From Brucella sp. 21LCYQ03 (GTDB lineage: Bacteria; Pseudomonadota; Alphaproteobacteria; Rhizobiales; Rhizobiaceae): a stretch of 64,000 bases of DNA. Location: positions 248,001 to 312,000 of the forward strand of contig NZ_JAMJWE010000002.1 in the NCBI RefSeq assembly GCF_023554105.1, in the 5' to 3' direction. The number at the start of each line of letters is the position of its first letter. Within the stretch, counting starts at the first letter, position 1. This document shows positions 26,078 to 36,912 of the stretch, one piece after another. Under the pieces are notes generated by a model, which saw only the letters and a program-made list of their open reading frames with translations, was not told the origin of the DNA and did not search any database. The translations under genes were made by a program, and so were the position numbers.

Positions 26078-27240
26078 CAGCGCGTCTCCTGAAAGAGTTC
26101 CCGCCCGATCAGCATCCGTCGGATTTCCGACGTACCCGCACCGATTTCATAAAGCTTCGCGTCACGTAAGAGACGCCCAGTCGGATAATCATTGATATAG
26201 CCGTTGCCGCCCAGTGCCTGTATCGCCTGAAGCGCCATCTGCGTGGCGTTTTCAGCTGCATAGAGAATGCAGCCCGCCGCATCCTTGCGCGTCGTCTCGC
26301 CACGATCACACGCAGCTGCCACCGCATAGACATAAGCGCGCGAAGCGTTGAACAACACATACATATCGGCAAGTTTACCCTGCATGAGCTGAAATTCGCC
26401 AATCGGCTGGTCGAACTGCTTGCGCTCATGTACATAAGGCATAACCACATCAAGGCACGCTGCCATGATGCCAAGCGGGCCACCGGCCAGCACCACGCGC
26501 TCATAATCAAGGCCGGACATGAGCACATTGACGCCCTTGCCCAGTTCACCGAGCACGTTCTCGGCTGGCACTTCACAATCCTCAAACACCAGTTCGCAGG
26601 TGTTGGAACCGCGCATACCGAGCTTGTCCAGTTTCTGCGCGGTGGAGAAACCTTTGAAACCCTTTTCGACGAGGAAGGCGCTGATTCCACGCGGCCCCGC
26701 TGCCGGGTCGGTCTTGGCGTAAACAACCAGCACGTCCGCATCAGGACCGTTGGTGATCCACATCTTGTTGCCGTTGAGAACGTAACTTTCACCGCGCTTT
26801 TCGGCAGTAAGTTTCATCGAAACGACGTCGGAACCGGCACCCGATTCTGACATAGCAAGCGCGCCCACATGCTCACCAGAAATGAGCTTTGGCAGATATT
26901 TTGCGCGTTGATCGGGCGAGCCATTGCGCGTGATCTGATTGACGCAGAGGTTGGAATGCGCTCCATAGCTCAAACCTATGGAAGCCGAGGCGCGGCTGAT
27001 TTCTTCCATCGCAATGCAGTGGGCGAGATAGCCCATGCCTGCGCCGCCATAGTCCTCAGATGCGGTGATGCCCAGCACGCCGAGATCACCCAGTTCGCGC
27101 CAGATATGCATGGGAAAAGCGTTGTTGCGATCGGTCTCAGTGGCAAGCGGCGCAATGCGGCTTTCTGCAAAACGGCGCACCGTATCACGAAGGGCTTCGA
27201 TCTCCTCGCCAAGACCGAAATTTATGCCCGAAGCAAACAT
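26077..27240 (-). CDS. ivd: Isovaleryl-CoA dehydrogenase
   Basis: About 387 residues starting [13 protein letters not shown]. Acyl-CoA dehydrogenase fold with FAD-binding segments [17 protein letters not shown] and [18 protein letters not shown]. The catalytic Glu peculiar to isovaleryl-CoA dehydrogenases is present in the [14 protein letters not shown] segment, which separates it from other acyl-CoA dehydrogenases. It oxidises isovaleryl-CoA to 3-methylcrotonyl-CoA, the first committed step served by this operon. The usual MerR-type LiuR regulator is not adjacent. Confidence 0.95.
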   Translation of the reverse strand: MFASGINFGLGEEIEALRDTVRRFAESRIAPLATETDRNNAFPMHIWRELGDLGVLGITASEDYGGAGMGYLAHCIAMEEISRASASIGLSYGAHSNLCVNQITRNGSPDQRAKYLPKLISGEHVGALAMSESGAGSDVVSMKLTAEKRGESYVLNGNKMWITNGPDADVLVVYAKTDPAAGPRGISAFLVEKGFKGFSTAQKLDKLGMRGSNTCELVFEDCEVPAENVLGELGKGVNVLMSGLDYERVVLAGGPLGIMAACLDVVMPYVHERKQFDQPIGEFQLMQGKLADMYVLFNASRAYVYAVAAACDRGETTRKDAAGCILYAAENATQMALQAIQALGGNGYINDYPTGRLLRDAKLYEIGAGTSEIRRMLIGRELFQETR

Positions 27241-27381
27241 ACTCGTCCTCCACAAGTTGTTCCCGGCTATCGAAACAGAGTGTCTTGTGGAGGCTGAATA
27301 GGCAATGGCTTTGCGCGGCGTTCTGTGGCTATTTATTACCCGTTTACGTAATTTTATTTCGCACGATTTTCGGCATCATGC

Positions 27382-29361
27382 TCAGTCCTGCTGAAGCTCT
27401 GCGAGATCGCGATAAAGCTCCAGCGCTTCCGGGTTTGCCAGCGCTTCGCGGTTCTTCACCTCACGCCCATGCACAATATCGCGCACCGCAAGCTCGACAA
27501 TTTTTCCAGACTTGGTACGCGGAATATCGCTGACAGCGACTATCTTCGCAGGTACATGGCGCGGTGTGGCACCCGTACGGATTTTCGTTTTGATCCGCGC
27601 TTTGAGATCGTCATTGAGCGAGACGCCTTCAGCAAGCCGCACAAAGAGCACCACACGCACGTCATTATCCCAATCCTGCCCGATGCAGAGCGCTTCTACG
27701 ACTTCTGCCATCTGTTCGACCTGATTGTAGATTTCCGCGGTACCGATACGCACGCCACCCGGATTAAGTGTCGCATCTGAACGACCGTGAATCACAATGC
27801 CATCATGTTCGGTCCATTCAGCGAAATCGCCATGGCACCAGATATTGTCAAAGCGTTCAAAATAGGCAGCCTGATATTTGGCGCCTCCGGGATCGTTCCA
27901 GAACTCCAGAGGCATACAGGGAAAAGCCTTCGTGCAGACCAGCTCGCCTTTCTCACGGCGCACCGGCTTACCATCGTCGTCCCAGACATCGACAGCCATA
28001 CCAAGACCAGCACCCTGAATTTCGCCCAGCCAGACAGCTTCGGTTGGAACACCGAGCACGAAACAGGAGACAATATCGGTGCCACCGGAAATGGAGGCCA
28101 AATGCACATCCGGCTTGATCGCTTCATAGACGAAAGCAAAACCTTCCGGTGACAATGGAGAACCGGTCGATGAAACCGTACGCAAAGCAGACAGATCATG
28201 GGTTTCGCGCGGGTTCAGCCCGGCTTTCAGCACCGCATCAATGAATTTTGCAGACGTGCCGAAATAGGTCATTTTTTCTGCTGCCGCATAGTCAAACAGC
28301 ACATTGCCATCGGGATAGAATGGTGAGCCATCATAGAGCAGAAGCGTTGCGCCGGACGCGATGCCGGATGCCAGCCAGTTCCACATCATCCAGCCACAAG
28401 TGGTGAAATAGAATAAGCGATCGCCGTCGCGAATATCGGCATGCAGGCGATGTTCTTTGAGGTGCTGCAACAGCACACCACCAGCCCGGTGAACAATGCA
28501 CTTCGGAATGCCGGTCGTGCCCGACGAAAACAGAATATAAAGCGGATGATCGAATGGCAGGCGTTTGAACGCGACGTCTTTCGCAGCAAATGGTGCGAGT
28601 GCTGCATCCAACGCAACGCCATTTGCAGCTCTGGCTGCAACAGTTTCAGCTGCACCCAGATAGGTCACGATGACCGTGCGCTTGCAGCTTGGCAGCTTTG
28701 CAGTCACTTCGGCAATCTTCTCGCTCTCATCAATGCGCTTGCCATTGTACCAATAGCCGTCACAGGCGAAAAACAGTTTTGGCTCGATTTGGCCAAACCG
28801 ATCCAGAACGCCCTGTGAACCGAAATCTGGCGAGCACGAAGACCACACCGCACCGATAGAAGAAGAAGCCAGCATCAGTGCGATTGCTTCGGGCATATTG
28901 GGCATCATGCCTGCGATGCGGTCGCCGGGTTTTACACCTTCTGCCAACATCAATTGCTGGAGTTTTGAGACCAGCGCATGCAGATCATCCCATGTCAGGC
29001 GGCGCTCGACCTTGTCTTCGCCGCGAAAAATGATCGCTTCGCCATAGCCCTTATGGCGAAGAAGATTTTCTGCGAAATTAAGCTTTGTGTCCGAAAAGAA
29101 TTTTGCCTCGCGCATGTGGCCACTATCGATCAACGCCGTATCACCGCGCTCACCAATCACATCACAGAAATCCCAGATCAACGTCCAGAAGGCGGCGCGA
29201 TCCTCAATCGACCAGCGATGCAACGCCTGATAATCGGAAATCTTCCGCCCTGCGCGCTCCTCTGCCTGCACGCGAAAATGTTCAAGCCAGCTCGCTGCAA
29301 TGCGCTTTACATCGGGTTGCCACAGTGGCCGATCATTGGCGGAAACAGTCTTATTCATCAT
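27382..29361 (-). CDS. aacS: Acetoacetyl-CoA synthetase
   Basis: 659 residues (658 if the second ATG of the ATGATG start is used, which has the better spacing from GGGAGG). Adenylate-forming enzyme with the AMP-binding motif LFSSGTTGIPKCIVH, the A5-type STGSPLSPEGF and the C-terminal lysine segment RTKSGKIVELAV. The N-terminal DUF3448/ACAS_N region (WSIEDRAAFWTLIWDFCDV) fits acetoacetate-CoA ligases. It activates the acetoacetate released by HMG-CoA lyase. Most upstream gene of the leucine cluster; 140 bases separate it from ivd, which may have its own promoter. Confidence 0.94.
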   Translation of the reverse strand: MMNKTVSANDRPLWQPDVKRIAASWLEHFRVQAEERAGRKISDYQALHRWSIEDRAAFWTLIWDFCDVIGERGDTALIDSGHMREAKFFSDTKLNFAENLLRHKGYGEAIIFRGEDKVERRLTWDDLHALVSKLQQLMLAEGVKPGDRIAGMMPNMPEAIALMLASSSIGAVWSSCSPDFGSQGVLDRFGQIEPKLFFACDGYWYNGKRIDESEKIAEVTAKLPSCKRTVIVTYLGAAETVAARAANGVALDAALAPFAAKDVAFKRLPFDHPLYILFSSGTTGIPKCIVHRAGGVLLQHLKEHRLHADIRDGDRLFYFTTCGWMMWNWLASGIASGATLLLYDGSPFYPDGNVLFDYAAAEKMTYFGTSAKFIDAVLKAGLNPRETHDLSALRTVSSTGSPLSPEGFAFVYEAIKPDVHLASISGGTDIVSCFVLGVPTEAVWLGEIQGAGLGMAVDVWDDDGKPVRREKGELVCTKAFPCMPLEFWNDPGGAKYQAAYFERFDNIWCHGDFAEWTEHDGIVIHGRSDATLNPGGVRIGTAEIYNQVEQMAEVVEALCIGQDWDNDVRVVLFVRLAEGVSLNDDLKARIKTKIRTGATPRHVPAKIVAVSDIPRTKSGKIVELAVRDIVHGREVKNREALANPEALELYRDLAELQQD

Positions 29362-29500
29362 TCCTCCCAGAACTACGTGAGCTGAGATGTTCTCCCGACC
29401 AGCTCTAAAGTAATTTCTAAAAGAGACTTTCGAAACCGTCCATGCTTTTCGTGATAGTTATCGGTTGCCGCGTCAGCCGCTTTCATTCATATCACCAATC

Positions 29501-29854
29501 ATGCGGATATTGGGCTGGGTCATTGGACTGATAATTATCGGTCTGCAAGTTGCAATCATTGCACCGTCGCAGGCAGCGAATACCCCCTGTAGCGGCAGCA
29601 AGGGAGGCATATCGCATTGCCGTGGCGATATTTTCATCTGCAATGATGGTTCAGTCAGCGGCAGCAAAAAATCCTGCCAGGCTTTTATGGGCTCAAGTAA
29701 GGGTGCAGTCGGTTTGATCAGCCCCGCTCAATCGAATATGCAATCCTCATCCAACAACGAATGCTCATGCCGCGACGGCCTGATATGCACCGGTCCACGC
29801 GGTGGAAAATATTGCATTGATGATCGAGGCAAGAAAAGCTATTTACGACGCTGA
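29501..29854 (+). CDS. Exported Cys-rich protein of unknown function
   Basis: About 117 residues with a clear signal peptide (ILGWVIGLIIIGLQVAIIAPSQA) and a mature region with eight Cys. Two similar halves can be seen: PCSGSKGGISHCRGDIFICNDGS and CSCRDGLICTGPRGGKYCIDD, both with Cys spaced around a Gly-rich turn, suggesting a disulphide-bonded repeat. No family is recognised. No convincing Shine-Dalgarno precedes ATG 29501, and an in-frame TTG at 29465 is an alternative. It is convergent with the tRNA-Ala gene. Confidence 0.6.
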   Translation: MRILGWVIGLIIIGLQVAIIAPSQAANTPCSGSKGGISHCRGDIFICNDGSVSGSKKSCQAFMGSSKGAVGLISPAQSNMQSSSNNECSCRDGLICTGPRGGKYCIDDRGKKSYLRR

Positions 29855-29868
29855 ATTAATTGGAAATT

Positions 29869-29944
<76 letters not shown>

Positions 29945-30106
29945 ATCAGACCTCTTGCGAGGTGGGCCAGACAGAAATTTCTGTCCGGTGTGGCGGCTTC
30001 TTAAATGGCGTTTGAGAGAAGATCAAGAGCTAAATCGCAACTCTTATCGCATCGGCCAAAAATAATTTGCCGAATATCTATCCGCCGTTTGCAATACCGT
30101 AAAAGC

Positions 30107-30135
30107 AACAAGGCGGCTCAATGAGCTGCCTTGTT
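30107..30135 (-). terminator. Terminator of the TIGR02300 gene
   Basis: 13-bp stem AACAAGGCAGCTC/GAGCCGCCTTGTT with a 3-base loop and one wobble pair, starting 25 bases after the stop; a short T-run (CTTTT) follows on the minus strand. Confidence 0.7.
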
Positions 30136-30159
30136 TCAATCTAAATCGAGAACAGAAGA

Positions 30160-30546
30160 TTAAACTTCTTCGTCGTCATCACCGACGCCGCCGCCGAGAA
30201 TGCCCGAGACGTCGTCGTCTTCATCTTCTTCTTCTTCAAGGAAGGTGTCGTCGTCGTCATCACCAAGATCGACATCATCGTCGAGATCCGGCAGATCTTC
30301 GCCACCCTTAGCTTCATCGTCCGCATCCTCAAGGGAAACGAATTCTGGCTTTTCGAGTGCGGTATCGACTTCTTCCGCTTCTTCTTCCTGCTCAGCCGCA
30401 CGGCTTTCCGCTACGCTCGCTTCGAAATACGACCGTGGGTAGGAAATGCCGCTGTAAGGCGAAACAATCGGATCGCGATTGAGATCGTAAAATTTCTTGC
30501 CCGTTTCCGGATCAATGCGCTTGGTTCCAAGTTCAGCTTTTGACAC
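30160..30546 (-). CDS. TIGR02300-family acidic protein
   Basis: 128 residues starting at GTG 30546 (VSKAELGTKRIDPETG), with GAGG 7 bases upstream. The frame is open to 30594, but family members begin at this KAELGTKR. The first 45 residues are the conserved part (GKKFYDLNRDPIVSPYSGISYPRSYF); the rest is almost pure Asp/Glu with an internal hydrophobic patch. Known only as a conserved alphaproteobacterial family; the conserved head looks like a zinc-ribbon remnant without its Cys. Function is unknown. It is divergent from aroA. Confidence 0.88.
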   Translation of the reverse strand: MSKAELGTKRIDPETGKKFYDLNRDPIVSPYSGISYPRSYFEASVAESRAAEQEEEAEEVDTALEKPEFVSLEDADDEAKGGEDLPDLDDDVDLGDDDDDTFLEEEEDEDDDVSGILGGGVGDDDEEV

Positions 30547-30815
30547 GTTTAGCCTCGTGAGTTGATTTCCCCGTCGCGCCTGCGACGCTTGCATGCATTA
30601 AGCTCGCCATCAAACTCCTAACCGTCTATCAGTCGGGAGATGCGCCTTACGGTGTTGTTTGGTGCATAAACGTAATTTGCGGCTTTTGTCAAAGCCAAAG
30701 ACTCATTCTGCGCGTTTACAACACCTGAAAATATGCATTGGCGGATGACCAAGCCGTGTTCCTGTGTTAGGAAGCTGCCGCTTTGATTAATCCAGCGTGA
30801 ATAACGCCAAAATGA

Positions 30816-32824
<2,009 letters not shown>

Positions 32825-32948
32825 TATCGGGACAGTTTTACAACTTTCTGATAGAATAATGCCTCTGAAACGCTGAATAATCCGGGTTTTGTTCCTATAT
32901 AGGGCTTACCCAAACTTATAACCTGACTTCGCGTTCCACGCGCCGGTT

Positions 32949-33041
32949 GTCTCTTAAGAGACGGAGCCGAAGGACAGGCCCAACGCAACTCTAACCCCCG
33001 GCGCCGCATCCGATGTTGTTTTATACCGGATGCATCAGGAG
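32949..33041 (+). promoter_or_regulatory. Structured leader of rpsA
   Basis: The 220-base gap after cmk contains a perfect 14-base palindrome GTCTCTTAAGAGAC (32949-32962) and a hairpin GCATCCG/CGGATGC (33006-33012 and 33027-33033) that ends 2 bases before the Shine-Dalgarno CAGGAG. A hairpin placed there could control S1 translation, as S1 autoregulates in E. coli. The mechanism is inferred. Confidence 0.4.
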
Positions 33042-33046
33042 TATTT

Positions 33047-34747
33047 ATGTCTGAATTCAATCCCTCCCTCGCAGACTTCGAATCGCTGCTGGCTGAATCC
33101 TTTGCCAACAATGACCTTGCAGAAGGTTATGTTGTAAAGGGTCGCATCGTTGCCATCGAAAAAGACATGGCAATCATCGATGCCGGCCTCAAGGTCGAAG
33201 GTCGCGTACCGCTGAAGGAATTCGGCGCGAAGGGCAAAGACGGCTCGATGAAGCCGGGCGACGAAGTTGAAGTTTACGTTGAGCGCATCGAAAACGCACT
33301 CGGCGAAGCTGTTCTGTCGCGCGAAAAAGCACGTCGTGAAGAAAGCTGGGGCAAGCTCGAGCAGAAGTTCGCTAACAGCGAACGCGTCGACGGCGTCATC
33401 TTCAATCAGGTTAAGGGTGGCTTCACCGTTGATCTGGACGGCGCAGTTGCGTTCCTTCCACGTTCGCAGGTCGACATTCGTCCGATCCGCGACGTTACCC
33501 CACTTATGCACGTCCCACAGCCTTTCGAAATCCTCAAGATGGACAAGCGTCGCGGCAACATCGTTGTTTCGCGTCGTACCGTTCTTGAAGAAAGCCGTGC
33601 GGAACAGCGTTCGGAAATCGTTCAGAACCTTGAAGAAGGTCAGGTTGTTGACGGCGTTGTCAAGAACATCACCGATTACGGTGCGTTCGTTGACCTCGGC
33701 GGCATTGACGGCCTCCTGCACGTTACCGACATGGCATGGCGCCGCGTCAACCATCCTTCGGAAATCCTCACCATCGGCCAGTCGGTAAAGGTGCAGATCA
33801 TCCGTATCAACCAGGATACACATCGTATCTCGCTCGGCATGAAGCAGCTCGAGAACGATCCTTGGGATGGCATTGGTGCGAAGTACCCGATCGGCAAAAA
33901 GATCACCGGTACTGTAACCAACATCACCGATTACGGCGCATTTGTCGAAATCGAGCCAGGTATCGAAGGTCTGATCCACGTTTCAGAAATGTCGTGGACC
34001 AAGAAGAACGTACACCCAGGCAAGATCCTGTCGACCACACAGGAAGTCGAAGTTGTTGTGCTCGAAGTTGATCCGGTCAAGCGCCGCATCTCCCTCGGTC
34101 TCAAGCAGACTCTCGACAACCCATGGACGACTTTTGCTGACAAGTACCCACAGGGCACAATCGTTGAAGGCGAAGTCAAGAACAAGACCGAATTCGGCCT
34201 GTTCATTGGTCTCGACGGCGACGTTGACGGCATGGTTCACCTTTCCGATCTCGACTGGAACCGTCCAGGCGAACAGGTCATCGAAGAATACAACAAGGGC
34301 GAAGTTGTTAAGGCCGTTGTTCTCGACGTTGACATCGAAAAGGAACGTATCTCGCTCGGCATCAAGCAGCTTTCCGGCGACAAGGTCGGCGAAGCAGCAG
34401 CTTCGGGTGATCTGCGCAAGAACGCCGTTGTAACCTGTGAAGTCACAGCTGTTACCGATGGTGGCCTTGAAGTCCGTCTCGTTGACCACGATCTCGAAAG
34501 CTTCATCAAGCGTTCGGATCTGTCGCGTGACCGTGACGAACAGCGTCCAGAACGCTTCACCGTTGGCCAGAAAGTTGACGCTCGCGTCATCGCCTTCGAC
34601 AAGAAGACCCGCAAGCTGCAGGTCTCCATCAAGGCTCTGGAAATCGCTGAAGAAAAGGAAGCAGTCGCTCAGTACGGCTCGACCGATTCCGGTGCATCGC
34701 TCGGCGACATTCTCGCTGCAGCAATGAAGAAGTCGGAAAACAACTAA
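33047..34747 (+). CDS. rpsA: 30S ribosomal protein S1
   Basis: 566 residues with six S1 RNA-binding repeats (about 30-100, 115-180, 200-268, 285-355, 372-442, 459-530). Repeats 3 and 4 carry the clearest signatures (NITDYGAFVDLGGIDGLLHVTDMAW and NITDYGAFVEIEPGIEGLIHVSEMSW). S1 binds mRNA leaders and the ribosome to allow initiation on structured or weak sites. Codon use is strongly biased, as expected for a highly expressed gene. It ends in a rho-independent terminator. Confidence 0.98.
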   Translation: MSEFNPSLADFESLLAESFANNDLAEGYVVKGRIVAIEKDMAIIDAGLKVEGRVPLKEFGAKGKDGSMKPGDEVEVYVERIENALGEAVLSREKARREESWGKLEQKFANSERVDGVIFNQVKGGFTVDLDGAVAFLPRSQVDIRPIRDVTPLMHVPQPFEILKMDKRRGNIVVSRRTVLEESRAEQRSEIVQNLEEGQVVDGVVKNITDYGAFVDLGGIDGLLHVTDMAWRRVNHPSEILTIGQSVKVQIIRINQDTHRISLGMKQLENDPWDGIGAKYPIGKKITGTVTNITDYGAFVEIEPGIEGLIHVSEMSWTKKNVHPGKILSTTQEVEVVVLEVDPVKRRISLGLKQTLDNPWTTFADKYPQGTIVEGEVKNKTEFGLFIGLDGDVDGMVHLSDLDWNRPGEQVIEEYNKGEVVKAVVLDVDIEKERISLGIKQLSGDKVGEAAASGDLRKNAVVTCEVTAVTDGGLEVRLVDHDLESFIKRSDLSRDRDEQRPERFTVGQKVDARVIAFDKKTRKLQVSIKALEIAEEKEAVAQYGSTDSGASLGDILAAAMKKSENN

Positions 34748-34772
34748 GTTTTCGACACTTCGATAAATACGA

Positions 34773-34803
34773 GAAAGCCCGCCATTTGGTGGGCTTTTTC
34801 TTT
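34773..34803 (+). terminator. Terminator of rpsA
   Basis: GAAAGCCCGCCA-TTT-GGTGGGCTTTTTC: 10-bp stem with one bulge, then T-rich sequence. Confidence 0.9.
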
Positions 34804-34965
34804 TATAATATCTATAAATACGAAATGTAGTCTTACAATTTAATTGCAAACAAAAAATTACATTATTCTACAATAGAACCACCTAATAGTTGTTATTGAT
34901 CAATAAAATTAAAAATGTAATTTCGCCATTCCGAAAAATAAACTTACTGCGCAATGGAGTTTTTT

Positions 34966-35664
34966 ATGAAACGCTTTTTAATGTTAAGTTCTTCAGCTTT
35001 TCTTTCAATCGTTGCAACAGGTGCTTATGCTGCCGACGCAATCAGTGCTCAGGAACCGGTACCAGCCTATGTTGCACCAATCTCTGCAGTACCGGCATTT
35101 ACCTGGAGCGGCGCATATATCGGCGGACAAATTGATTACTCCATGTCAAAAGGCAAATTCTCATACGGCAATTCGCCGGAAGCTAAAGGTACCGGTAAAG
35201 GCTTTCTTGGCGGATTATATACTGGCTATAACTTCGATATCGGAAACAACCTGATACTCGGTACCGAACTCGACTTTAGCGCTGGCTTTAACAAGAAAAA
35301 AGCAAACGATAAATTTGGCGCATCCCCATATGCGAGTTCGGAAATCCGATGGTCAGGTGCGGCACGCGCACGCGTTGGTTACGCGGCGGACCGCTTCCTT
35401 CCATATATTGCGGGCGGTTTGGCTTTCGGTGATATTAAAGATCGTTTGAAAACGGCCGATTCGACCTTCACAAAGGATAAAACGCGTACAGGCTGGACGA
35501 TCGGCGGCGGCGTAGATTATGCAGCAACGGATAATGTGATACTGCGTCTTGAGTACCGCTACACTGACTTTGGAAAGCAAAGCTTTGATTTGGGTAATTC
35601 AACAAATTACAGCCGAAAACTGTCCACAAATGATATTCGGGTCGGGGTAGCCTACAAGTTCTAA
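34966..35664 (+). CDS. Omp25/Omp31-like outer-membrane beta-barrel protein
   Basis: About 232 residues starting MKRFLML, with GGAG 8 bases upstream of ATG 34966. The signal peptide is cleaved near TGAYA, giving a mature N-terminus ADAISAQEPV. The body is an eight-stranded barrel of the OMP_b-brl type (WSGAYIGGQIDY, GFLGGLYTGYNF, GAARARVGYA, ILRLEYRYTDFG) ending in VGVAYKF with the C-terminal Phe. The opening WSGAYIGG is shared with Brucella Omp25/Omp31. The mature Ala-Asp start is the type of N-terminus reported as peptidoglycan-linked by L,D-transpeptidases in Brucella and Agrobacterium. AT-rich 200-base upstream region; transcribed alone. Confidence 0.9.
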   Translation: MKRFLMLSSSAFLSIVATGAYAADAISAQEPVPAYVAPISAVPAFTWSGAYIGGQIDYSMSKGKFSYGNSPEAKGTGKGFLGGLYTGYNFDIGNNLILGTELDFSAGFNKKKANDKFGASPYASSEIRWSGAARARVGYAADRFLPYIAGGLAFGDIKDRLKTADSTFTKDKTRTGWTIGGGVDYAATDNVILRLEYRYTDFGKQSFDLGNSTNYSRKLSTNDIRVGVAYKF

Positions 35665-35713
35665 CAGATTGATTTTTCGCTAGTAACACCCTTCAAGGTG
35701 ATTATGTTGGACC

Positions 35714-35743
35714 GGGGCTGTTTTATTGTTTTTAAACAGCCCC
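35714..35743. terminator. Hairpin between convergent omp and yeiH genes
   Basis: Perfect 10-bp arms GGGGCTGTTT/AAACAGCCCC with a 10-base loop. There is no long T-run on either side, so termination strength is uncertain. Confidence 0.6.
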
Positions 35744-35779
35744 GCTTCAAAATTGGCACGTAAGGCTCTATAAGCAGAC

Positions 35780-36799
35780 TCACACAACACCAAGCAAATG
35801 GATCAGGCTGAGACTGATCGCGCCAAGAACCAGCAGCGACAGGATAGCCGCAAGCGTAACGCGCCCACCAGCAGACGCGACCGAGCGCACATCGACACCA
35901 AGCCCAAGCGCTGCCATCGAAATGATAGTCAGTGCAGTCGATGAAAACTGGATGATTGGGAGAACGGTTTCCGGGATCAGGTGCAGCGAGCGCAACGCCA
36001 TCATGCCGAGAAAGCCGATAATGAACCATGGCACGAGTTGCAGAAAGCCGGGTTTTACCTCGGCATCCTTGTTACCAGCCAGCACGGAAAGTGCCAGAAT
36101 TACCGGACCCAGCATCAGCACACGCACCAGCTTGACCAGCGTGCCGAGTTGCACACTGATTGCAGCAACGGGCGCTGTCGCTGCCAGCACCTGTGGCACC
36201 GCATAGACCGTTAGACCCGCCAGAACGCCATATTGCGTAAAAGACATTCCGAGCAGTGGCACCAGCAACGGCAGTAGCAACACAACAACGACGCCCAGAA
36301 TGGCTGTAAACGCTATAGAGGCGGCGACGTCTTCACTATCGGCACCAATGACGGGAGCCGTTGCCGCAATCGCCGAGTTACCGCAGATGGAATTGCCGCA
36401 AGCAACAAGAATGGCCATACGATGCGGCAGCTTCAGTAACCGACCGATGCCATAGCTTAACGTGATCGCAATCGCGACCACACAGGCAATGCCGAGGATG
36501 AGCCCCGGCCCTGCATCAATCACCGCACTTGCGCTGATCGACGCGCCAAGCAGAACGACGGCAATTTCCAACAATAGTTTTGCTGAAAAACTGATGCCTT
36601 TGGCAAATTGCTTACCGGGTCGGAAAAGGGTGCGAACGGCTGTTCCAAGAAGAATTGCGAGCACCAAGGCTTCCAGCCACGCCTTACCGGTATAATGTTC
36701 CTCGACCTTTTCCAAGCCGACCGCAACTGCAGATACCGCTAGACTAAGCGCTAGTCCGGGGAGAATGTTCTGGAATTTTGTGGCTGTGGCGGCGGTCAT
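35780..36799 (-). CDS. yeiH: YeiH-family putative sulfate exporter
   Basis: About 339 residues with roughly ten transmembrane helices. Family segments such as GKAWLEALVLAILLGTAVR, CGNSICGNSAIAATAPVIGA and ALGLGVDVRSVASAGGR are present. I place the start at ATG 36799 (MTAATATKFQNILPG), which matches the start seen in homologues; the open frame reaches 36883 but would then touch the divergent operator. Its partner is the divergent LysR gene, as in the E. coli yeiE-yeiH pair. Sulfate or sulfite export is the family annotation; it is not proven. Confidence 0.85.
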   Translation of the reverse strand: MTAATATKFQNILPGLALSLAVSAVAVGLEKVEEHYTGKAWLEALVLAILLGTAVRTLFRPGKQFAKGISFSAKLLLEIAVVLLGASISASAVIDAGPGLILGIACVVAIAITLSYGIGRLLKLPHRMAILVACGNSICGNSAIAATAPVIGADSEDVAASIAFTAILGVVVVLLLPLLVPLLGMSFTQYGVLAGLTVYAVPQVLAATAPVAAISVQLGTLVKLVRVLMLGPVILALSVLAGNKDAEVKPGFLQLVPWFIIGFLGMMALRSLHLIPETVLPIIQFSSTALTIISMAALGLGVDVRSVASAGGRVTLAAILSLLVLGAISLSLIHLLGVV

Positions 36800-36884
36800 T
36801 GAAATAGCATTCACATCAGGAGAAATATTTTCCAATCTGATGCGCTTTTTCTTCTGTTCATTCCATCGCATAATATGGCACAAT

Positions 36885-36905
36885 TCATTCGATAAAATCG
36901 AATGA
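36885..36905. promoter_or_regulatory. LysR-type operator between yeiH and lysR
   Basis: Perfect arms TCATTCGAT and ATCGAATGA around AAA; the core TCGATAAAATCGA is a T-N11-A LysR box. It lies 8-28 bases before the LysR start, positioned for autorepression and for activation of the divergent yeiH. Confidence 0.7.
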
Positions 36906-36912
36906 TATAGCT

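Noticed and set aside
33035-33979. 314-codon minus-strand frame opposite rpsA
   Set aside because: Product of the strong codon bias in rpsA; no ribosome site and no family.
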